Source of the DNA: Gordonibacter sp. 28C
GTDB lineage: Bacteria > Actinomycetota > Coriobacteriia > Coriobacteriales > Eggerthellaceae
Length of the DNA: 64,000 nucleotides
Assembly (NCBI RefSeq): GCF_003339845.1
Contig: NZ_PPTR01000007.1
Coordinates: forward strand, 62,001 to 126,000
Direction of reading: 5' to 3'
Every line of letters begins with the position of its first letter. Position 1 is the stretch's first letter. This document shows positions 15,402-21,593 of the stretch, piece after piece. Under the pieces are notes generated by a model. It had not been told where the DNA came from. It worked only from the letters and a program-made list of their open reading frames with translations, and made no database searches. The translations under genes were made by a program, and so were the position numbers.

Positions 15402-15947
15402 TTACCGGGGGCTCTCCCAACCGTCGGGGACCTGGTAGTCGTGGCAGGCGTTGCAGTACATATACGACGCCCCGTGCGCGCCATGGCAGTTGCTGCAGTC
15501 GATGGCCGTGCCCTGGTGGGACGCATGCGGGTTCACGCCCTCCTCTCCGCCCCAGTCCTCCGTCGAAGCCGCCACCTCGTCGAAGTCGTGGCAGCCCGCC
15601 CGCGCGCACATCTTCGCGTCGGCCCTCGCGCCCACCGTGGCCAGGTTGCCCTCCGCATCGACGGAGAAGTCGCCGCTCACCCACGACAGCCCTTCCGCCA
15701 CCTGCTCCGACAGCTTCGCCTCGTGGCACTCCAGGCAGGTCGTGCCCGCCCGCTCGTGCGCGTTCGCCATGAGCGCGCCGTCGTGGTAGTAGCCCTCCAC
15801 GTAGTTGTCCATGGGCTCGTGGCAGATCGCGTTGCAGAAGCTCGGCTGCTCGTGCCACGCCCAGAACCCCGCTCCCGCGCAGACGACGACGAGAGCCGCC
15901 ACGCCCACCACGATCGGCCACCGCTTCGTGCGCCTCTTTCCTTCCAT
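15402..15947 (-). CDS. NapC/NrfH-like membrane-anchored multiheme cytochrome c
   Basis: A 181-residue protein with one N-terminal membrane anchor (about residues 10-31) and five candidate heme-c sites: CNAICH (38-43), CLECH (71-75), CARAGCH (114-120), CSNCH (151-155) and CNACH (165-169). Two are non-standard: CX3CH and CX4CH. Such proteins pass electrons from menaquinol to periplasmic reductases. It is the first gene of the operon with the FMN lipoprotein and the Tat flavoprotein. Expression is probably controlled by the divergent TetR protein. Confidence 0.88.
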   Translation of the reverse strand: MEGKRRTKRWPIVVGVAALVVVCAGAGFWAWHEQPSFCNAICHEPMDNYVEGYYHDGALMANAHERAGTTCLECHEAKLSEQVAEGLSWVSGDFSVDAEGNLATVGARADAKMCARAGCHDFDEVAASTEDWGGEEGVNPHASHQGTAIDCSNCHGAHGASYMYCNACHDYQVPDGWESPR

Positions 15948-15960
15948 GCCCTCCTCCTTT

Positions 15961-16002
15961 ATTCACCAGTGTTTTGTTTTTGTTTCACTTGTGAATCTTA
16001 TA
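15961..16002 (-). promoter_or_regulatory. promoter -10 and inverted-repeat operator of the respiratory operon
   Basis: On the minus strand TATAAG (16002-15997) is a candidate -10. Directly downstream lies an inverted repeat with 11-base arms, ATTCACCAGTG (15961-15971) and CACTTGTGAAT (15986-15996), matching at 10 of 11 positions. It covers the expected transcription start and 5' leader and ends just before the Shine-Dalgarno AAAGGAGG. The position suits a repressor; the divergent TetR protein is the obvious candidate. Confidence 0.5.
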
Positions 16003-16060
16003 GGCCGGAATACTAGCACGTAATCTTCATAAAATCATTGACGAAAATCCAAAAGTGTAC

Positions 16061-16091
16061 ATTGACACCCTGTCAATCGGGGGCGTATTCT
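16061..16091 (+). promoter_or_regulatory. tetR promoter with overlapping palindrome
   Basis: TTGACA (16062-16067), an 18-base spacer and TATTCT (16086-16091) form a plausible promoter for the TetR gene. The -35 lies inside a perfect inverted repeat ATTGACA-ccc-TGTCAAT (16061-16077). This arrangement suggests autorepression. The palindrome differs in sequence from the one facing the cytochrome gene. Confidence 0.55.
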
Positions 16092-16207
16092 GCGCTCATC
16101 GGCAAGGCGGCCGGGCGGCCCGCCCGGCGCAACCCGACGGTTGCAGGACGGATCGCCCGAAAGCCGAGGCTGCCGGACGGCGGCCGGCGGAACGGAAGGA
16201 GGCGGCG

Positions 16208-16816
16208 ATGAGCGACCAGCGCCGCGAGGACTTCATCGAGGCCGCTCGCCAGCTGTACGAGGAGCAGGGCCTCTCGCGCACGTCGGTGCAGAGCATCACC
16301 GACCGGCTGGGCGTGACGCGCACGCTGTTCTACCACTACTTCCCCGACAAGGAAGCCGTCACCTCGGCCGTGCTGGACGCCTACGTGGCCGACTACATCG
16401 AGGCGCTCGAGTACTGGAACGAACAGCGCCGCCCCGGCAACATCGAGCATGCGCTGGAGAGCGTCGTCAAGATCCTGCGCCTGGGCGTGTTCGAGAACGA
16501 CGCGTTCCGCCGCTCGCTCGCGTCCGAGGAGAACGCGGCGCTCTACCTCGAGTTCGTCAACCGCGTTGCCGATCGCGTGGCCTCGTACATGCTCGACACC
16601 ACGGTGCGCGACTACGGCCGTTTGCACACCATCAAGGTGGACCACGTCTACGAGACGTTCTACATGCTGGTCTTGGGGATCGTCGGCTACGTCCGGCACC
16701 ACCCCGAGGCCGACGACGAGGTGCTGAAGGACCTGATAGCCCAAACGCTGCACATTGTCCGCGGCACCGAGGTCCCGCCCGAACGCCCGCACGGGGAGGA
16801 CGCGGGCAGCATCTAG
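16208..16816 (+). CDS. TetR/AcrR family transcriptional regulator
   Basis: A 202-residue TetR-like repressor. The N-terminal DNA-binding domain shows FIEAARQLYEEQGLSRTSVQ and SITDRLGVTRTLFYHYFPDK. The ligand domain is unlike any I can name. The ATG at 16208 follows a strong AAGGAGG; a longer frame starting at 16055 would read through the promoter and is rejected. It is divergent from the cytochrome/flavoprotein operon and upstream of the DUF5692-type gene, so it may control both. Confidence 0.9.
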   Translation: MSDQRREDFIEAARQLYEEQGLSRTSVQSITDRLGVTRTLFYHYFPDKEAVTSAVLDAYVADYIEALEYWNEQRRPGNIEHALESVVKILRLGVFENDAFRRSLASEENAALYLEFVNRVADRVASYMLDTTVRDYGRLHTIKVDHVYETFYMLVLGIVGYVRHHPEADDEVLKDLIAQTLHIVRGTEVPPERPHGEDAGSI

Positions 16817-16949
16817 GCGCATTCGAACAGCAAGACGACGAGGGACGCGAGCGCGCCCTTGGGAACGTGCGTCCTGCCGTCGGAGAAGGCAAACGCGGCC
16901 ACAGCGTGGGAAGTGGCGAGGCAAGCTCTAGAAAGAAGGGGTAACCGAC

Positions 16950-17987
16950 ATGTTGTTCCAAGTCTACGGCGAGAACGCCCTGTACCAATGGCTCGGGTGG
17001 GCCATGGTGTTCATCGGCCTCATCCTCATCAATGAGGTGGCCCGGCGCTCGAAGGTCGGCGGCACCGTCTGCTTCATCGGCGTGCCGATAGCGCTGACGG
17101 CGTACTTCGTCGCCATCTACGCCGGCGCCGCCATGGGCGCCGACTGGGCGCTCAACAATCCCACCTACGTGCACATGAACAGCTGGTTCCACTACGCCAA
17201 GCTCTACGCCGCCACCATCGGCTGCGTCGGCTTCATGGCGCTCAAGTACAAGTGGGGCAAGATCGGCAAGTCGCACTGGTTCAAGTGCTTCCCGTTCGTC
17301 ATCGTGGCCATCAACATCCTCATCGCCGTGGTGAGCGACTTCGAGAGCGCGTTCCGCGCGTTCGGCACCACCTGGGTGTCCTCCGAGGGCGTCACGCTCT
17401 ACGGCGGCTGGCACAACGTGTTCAACGGCGTGGCGGGCATCATCAACATCGCCTGCATGACCGGCTGGTTCGGCATCTACGTGTCCAAGAAGAAGCAGGA
17501 CATGCTCTGGCCCGACATGACGTGGGTGTTCATCATCGCCTACGACCTGTGGAACTTCTGCTACACCTACAACTGCCTGCCCACGCACTCGTTCTACTGC
17601 GGCCTGGCGCTGCTTTTGGCCCCCACCGTGGCGGCTATGCTGTGGAACAAGGGCGGCTGGATCCAGAACCGCGCGTTCACGCTGGCCATCTGGTGCATGT
17701 TCGCCCAGGTGTTCCCCGCCTTCCAGGACTACAGCGTGTTCAGCGTGCAGTCGGTGAACAACCCGAACGTGAACCTGGCAGTCTCGGTGATCGCGCTCCT
17801 GGCCAACGTGGCCGCCTTCGCCTACATCATGTACCGCGCCAGGAAGCTGAAGGTGAACCCGTACCTGAACGAGGTGTTCGTGGGAACGCGCGACTACGAC
17901 CAGGCCATGGCCCGTCGCGAGGACGCCCCGGCGCTGCCGCATGACCCCAAGCCCCAGGCGGGCGACGAGGTCCCGCAGGGCGCGTAG
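16950..17987 (+). CDS. DUF5692-type integral membrane protein
   Basis: A 345-residue protein with about nine hydrophobic segments, starting MLFQVYGENALYQWLGWAM. I recognise it as the DUF5692 type common in Eggerthellaceae; function unknown. It is rich in Trp, Tyr, Asn and Cys, with motifs such as GGWHNVFNGVAGIINIACMTGWFG and WVFIIAYDLWNFCYTYNCLP. The last 50 residues are hydrophilic and Pro/Asp-rich. It lies 133 bases downstream of tetR on the same strand and is followed by a strong terminator. A link to the respiratory operon is inferred from the shared divergent region. Confidence 0.8.
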   Translation: MLFQVYGENALYQWLGWAMVFIGLILINEVARRSKVGGTVCFIGVPIALTAYFVAIYAGAAMGADWALNNPTYVHMNSWFHYAKLYAATIGCVGFMALKYKWGKIGKSHWFKCFPFVIVAINILIAVVSDFESAFRAFGTTWVSSEGVTLYGGWHNVFNGVAGIINIACMTGWFGIYVSKKKQDMLWPDMTWVFIIAYDLWNFCYTYNCLPTHSFYCGLALLLAPTVAAMLWNKGGWIQNRAFTLAIWCMFAQVFPAFQDYSVFSVQSVNNPNVNLAVSVIALLANVAAFAYIMYRARKLKVNPYLNEVFVGTRDYDQAMARREDAPALPHDPKPQAGDEVPQGA

Positions 17988-18017
17988 CGATCGCCCGTCG
18001 ACGGCGACCCGATGCGA

Positions 18018-18052
18018 GAAGGGCCGGAGTCCGCGAGGGACTCCGGCCCTTC
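18018..18052 (+). terminator. terminator hairpin after the DUF5692-type gene
   Basis: A perfect 15-bp stem, GAAGGGCCGGAGTCC (18018-18032) with GGACTCCGGCCCTTC (18038-18052), and a five-base loop, 30 bases after the stop. It lacks a long U tract but is very stable. Confidence 0.65.
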
Positions 18053-18205
18053 CGCGTCCCCCGGCGGAAGGGCGCGCCGCCGCCGCACGCGCACGGCGCA
18101 CGAGGCGGAAAGCGACCCGCACCTGCCGCAAAGGCATCGAACCTGCTAGAATAAGGGGTTGCGCGAACACGCACTTTAACGTCGACTTCACCTCGAAGGA
18201 ACCGC

Positions 18206-20551
18206 ATGCAGAACCTTCCCCCGCTCATCACCGACCTCGCGCTCATCCTGGCCGTGGCCGCGGTCGTCACCATCGCGTGCCGGCGCCTCAAGCTGCCGCT
18301 CGTGGTGGGCTACGTGCTGGCGGGGTTCCTGGTGGGGCCGGCCATCGCATGGGTTCCCACCGTGGTGGACACGGCCAGCATCACCACGTGGTCGGACATC
18401 GGCGTCATCTTCCTCATGTTCGGCCTGGGGCTGGAGTTCAGCGTGCTGAAGCTCACCACCGTGGGGCGGCCCGCCGTGGTGACCGCCGCCACGGAGATGT
18501 CGCTCATGATAGCCCTCGGGCTGCTGGTGGGCACGCTTCTGGGCTGGCCGTTCGTCATGAGCCTGTTCTTGGGCGGGATGCTGGCCATCTCCTCGTCGTC
18601 CATCATCGTGAAGACGTTCACCGATTTGGGGATCAAGGGCCAGGGCTTCACCGAGCTCGTGTTCGGCGTGCTCGTCATCGAGGACATCGCGGCGGTGTTC
18701 CTGCTGGCGGTGCTCTCCACGGCCGGTGCCGGCGCGGGCGCCGAGGCGGCGGACGTGGTGCTCAAGATCGGCCGCATGGCCCTCTACCTCATCGTGTGGT
18801 TCGCGCTCAGCGTCATCGTGGTGCCGAGCGCCCTCAAGCGCATCCGCGACGCCGTGAACGACGAGATCCTGCTCGTCGCCTCCATCGCGCTGTGCTTCGG
18901 CATGGCCGCGCTGGCCGTGGGCATCGGGTTCTCCTCGGCGCTCGGCGCGTTCCTCGCGGGTTCGATCTTGGCGGGCACCGTGCAGGCCCCTCGCATCGCC
19001 GCCCTGTTCAAGCCCCTGAAAGACCTCTTCGGAGCCGTGTTCTTCGTGTCGGTGGGCATGCTGGTGGCCCCCCAGGCCGTCATCGACAACCTGGGCACGG
19101 TGGCGCTCTTGGCCGTGGTGACGGTTGTCGGGCGTTCGTTCTTCTGCTGCTTGGGCGCGCTTTTGTCAGGCCAGTCGCTCAGGACCGCGGTGAAGGCGGG
19201 GTTGAGCCTGGCGCAGATCGGCGAGTTCTCGTTCATCATCGCGGCGCTCGGCACCTCGCTCGGCGTGACGGCGGGCTTCCTCTACCCGGTGATCGTGACG
19301 GTGTCGGTGGTCACCTCGCTCGCCTCGCCTCTGCTGGTGCGCAACTCCGAGCGGGCCTACCTGCTGCTCGTGCGCCTGCTTCCCGCAAGCGCGCTCGCCT
19401 TCCTCGAGCGCCGCGAGGAGGCCGCCGAGGACGAGGGCGACGACGAGGGCGAGAACCTGTGGCGCGACTACCTGAAGCGCTGGTTCTTCAAGGCGGGGCT
19501 GGTGGTGCTGTGCGCCGCCGCCTCGGTGGAGGTGCTGGTGAAGATGGTCCCGCGCCTTCTGCGCGGCGCCGTGCCCGAGCCCTTCCTCACCGGCGCCATG
19601 GCGGCGCTCGGCATCCTGGCCACGGGACTGTTCATGGCGAACCTGTTCTACACGGGGCGCAAGAACGAGTTCGGGGCGCTGTGGATGCGCCGCCGGCGCA
19701 ACCGCCCCGCGCTCGCAGCCCTCTCGGCGGCCGGCGTGGCGCTCTCGTTCTTCTCCGTGCTGGCCATCGCCTATGCGGCCGGCGCCGACAGCATCGCCTG
19801 GATGGTGCTTCTGGGCGCGGCCTGCACCGTGGCGCTCGGGCGCTCGCGCACGCTGCACTCGCTGTTCCTCAAGCTGGAGACCAGCTTCACCGGCAACCTC
19901 AAGGAGAGCGTGCTTGCCGAGCGGCGTGCGAGCCTCTCCGACGAGGACCACGCGAACTGGGTGGAGAAGCACCTGTACGTGGTGGAGGTGGAGGCCAGCC
20001 GCACGCTCAAGCTGCTGGGCGCGGAGCGCTCCACCGACGTGGTGTTCGGCATCGCGCACAACCTGGACCTCATGGCCATCGTGCGCGACGGGCGGCGCGT
20101 GGACGCCGACCGCGTCGCGCGCCTGTCGAAGGAGGAGCTGGCCCGGAGCATCAACGACCCGAACGACACGCTCGGCGTGCGCGAGGGCGACGTGCTGGCG
20201 TTTCTGGGCACCGAGGCCGAGGTGGACGCGTACCTGCAGAGCATGCTCAAAGACGGCTCTCTCGAGGAGGACGAGGCGGAAAGCTCCATGCTGGACGACT
20301 ACCTGTCGCACGGCCCGGCGCGCTTCGACGTCACCTGCTTCGCGCTGGGCGTGGAGGCGGGCTCGCCCTTCGCGGGCAAGACCATCGCCTCGATCGACTT
20401 CAAAGGAACCTACGCGAGCCTGGTGGTGGCGCACGAGCACGAGGCCCTCGTGCGCATGAAGCCCTCGCGCAACACGCGCCTGTTCCCCGGCGACCGCGTG
20501 TGGCTGGTCGGCGACCCTGCCCGCGCCGCAGGCCTCATCGAGCAGGCTTGA
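18206..20551 (+). CDS. Kef/CPA2-type cation:proton antiporter with C-terminal TrkA-C domains
   Basis: A 781-residue transporter. Residues 1-380 are a Na+/H+-exchanger-type membrane domain (RRLKLPLVVGYVLAGFLVGP, GVIFLMFGLGLEFSVLKL, FFVSVGMLVAP). A charged Glu/Asp-rich linker (about 403-420) and further membrane segments follow. Residues 565-780 carry two RCK-C/TrkA-C-like modules (EVEASRTLKLLGAERSTDVV; GVEAGSPFAGKTIASIDFKG). These usually bind ligands that gate K+ efflux. It resembles YbaL/RosB-like proteins. No KefF-type partner gene is adjacent. Confidence 0.88.
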   Translation: MQNLPPLITDLALILAVAAVVTIACRRLKLPLVVGYVLAGFLVGPAIAWVPTVVDTASITTWSDIGVIFLMFGLGLEFSVLKLTTVGRPAVVTAATEMSLMIALGLLVGTLLGWPFVMSLFLGGMLAISSSSIIVKTFTDLGIKGQGFTELVFGVLVIEDIAAVFLLAVLSTAGAGAGAEAADVVLKIGRMALYLIVWFALSVIVVPSALKRIRDAVNDEILLVASIALCFGMAALAVGIGFSSALGAFLAGSILAGTVQAPRIAALFKPLKDLFGAVFFVSVGMLVAPQAVIDNLGTVALLAVVTVVGRSFFCCLGALLSGQSLRTAVKAGLSLAQIGEFSFIIAALGTSLGVTAGFLYPVIVTVSVVTSLASPLLVRNSERAYLLLVRLLPASALAFLERREEAAEDEGDDEGENLWRDYLKRWFFKAGLVVLCAAASVEVLVKMVPRLLRGAVPEPFLTGAMAALGILATGLFMANLFYTGRKNEFGALWMRRRRNRPALAALSAAGVALSFFSVLAIAYAAGADSIAWMVLLGAACTVALGRSRTLHSLFLKLETSFTGNLKESVLAERRASLSDEDHANWVEKHLYVVEVEASRTLKLLGAERSTDVVFGIAHNLDLMAIVRDGRRVDADRVARLSKEELARSINDPNDTLGVREGDVLAFLGTEAEVDAYLQSMLKDGSLEEDEAESSMLDDYLSHGPARFDVTCFALGVEAGSPFAGKTIASIDFKGTYASLVVAHEHEALVRMKPSRNTRLFPGDRVWLVGDPARAAGLIEQA

Positions 20552-20592
20552 GAACGAAGCCGGGGGTTCGGCGGCTGGCTTTCCCGCGACCG

Positions 20593-21267
20593 TCAGGCAT
20601 CCTTCCCGTCGGCTTCGCCGTCCGCGCAGCAGGCGGCTATCGTCTCGTCGAGGCGCTTTCGGTACACCGTCTTGGCCGCGTACAGGCCGGCGCAGGCGTT
20701 GTGCGCCGTGACGTGGTCTTTCGTGACGAGCGTGGTGGTGGGCGCCTTCGTGTACTTGCAGAACAGAACGTCGTGGCCCACGCACAGCCCCATGACGACG
20801 TTGAGGTCGGTGCCGGCCTCGGCCAGAAGGCGCGCCTGCATGACGGGGTTGCAGAGCACGGGCCCCTCTTCCCCGTCGTCCAGCACGAGGTCCAGATCGC
20901 CGCGATGGTTGCTCTCCACCTTGCAGGCCACGCCGAACACCGCGAAGCCCGCCCGCTCCAGCAGGCCGCCCAGGATGCGGCTCTCGTTCAGCAGCATGGT
21001 GCACGTGGCGATGCCGATTTTCTTGGCGCCGACGAGGCGGGCGAACTCGATGGTCTCCTGCACGCGCGTGAGGTTCCCGCATTTCGAGCTCGACACCATG
21101 GCCGCCTTCATGATGCGGCGGTTCTCGGGCTCGGCGTAGCAGGCCCGCACCTCGTCGTGCAGCGCGGCCGCCGCGCCGCCGACGCACTGCGGCGGGTTCT
21201 CGCCCGTTTCGAACTCGCATGCGCGCCCCGTGCAGTCCAAGCAGGAGAAACCCTCGTTTACGTCCAT
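20593..21267 (-). CDS. DUF1847 Cys-rich metal-binding protein
   Basis: A 224-residue cytoplasmic protein of the DUF1847 type. The N-terminal CLDCTGRACEF and later CGNLTRVQETIEFA, CTMLLNES, CKVESN, MGLCVGHDVLFCKY and THNACAGLY carry conserved cysteines, probably for metal binding. The function is unknown. The ATG at 21267 gives the family's usual N terminus; a longer frame adds an arginine-rich segment with no similarity. It converges with the antiporter gene, 41 bases apart. Confidence 0.85.
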   Translation of the reverse strand: MDVNEGFSCLDCTGRACEFETGENPPQCVGGAAAALHDEVRACYAEPENRRIMKAAMVSSSKCGNLTRVQETIEFARLVGAKKIGIATCTMLLNESRILGGLLERAGFAVFGVACKVESNHRGDLDLVLDDGEEGPVLCNPVMQARLLAEAGTDLNVVMGLCVGHDVLFCKYTKAPTTTLVTKDHVTAHNACAGLYAAKTVYRKRLDETIAACCADGEADGKDA

Positions 21268-21395
21268 CCCCGTACCGCCTTTCCTTCGTTCGACCACGGC
21301 TCGATGCGCCCGTCGCGAAACGCTTTCCGATCTTCCTGCGAAATATACCACGCTTCCGAGCGCGCAGGAACATCGCAGAAGCGACCCGAAGGCCG

Positions 21396-21522
21396 CCCCC
21401 TCCCTGTCATCCTGAGCGGAGCGACCGAAGGGAGCGCAGTCGAAGGATCTTCGGTTGCGCGAGGTTTTCTTTGCCGAAGATCCTTCGACTCGCTTCGCTC
21501 GCTCAGGATGACAGGGAGGGGG
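21396..21522. repeat. repeat family C, inverted pair
   Basis: Two inverted copies of a TGTCATCCTGAGCG...GTCGAAGGATC motif. The outer arms are 23-base perfect (21396-21418 and 21500-21522). Inner arms AGTCGAAGGATCTTCGG (21438-21454) and its complement (21474-21490) are 17-base perfect. The whole can form one long cruciform in the gap between DUF1847 and ppdK. Single related copies lie at 30523-30567 (inside trmD) and 47857-47902. A very similar motif is scattered in many unrelated bacterial genomes. Confidence 0.8.
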
Positions 21523-21539
21523 TATCTCGCCGCCGGAAC

Positions 21540-21569
21540 GAGGAGGGCCCGCGAACGCGGGCCCTCCTC
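21540..21569 (-). terminator. probable ppdK terminator hairpin
   Basis: GAGGAGGGCCCGC (21540-21552) pairs perfectly with GCGGGCCCTCCTC (21557-21569) around a four-base loop, 24 bases past the ppdK stop. There is no U tract on the minus strand, so efficiency is uncertain. Confidence 0.55.
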
Positions 21570-21593
21570 ATCGTGCGCCTGAAAAGCTGGAAC

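Noticed and set aside
16055-16207. Longer TetR start at 16055
   Set aside because: It would translate through the -35/-10 and palindrome; the ATG at 16208 has a strong ribosome site and matches the family start.
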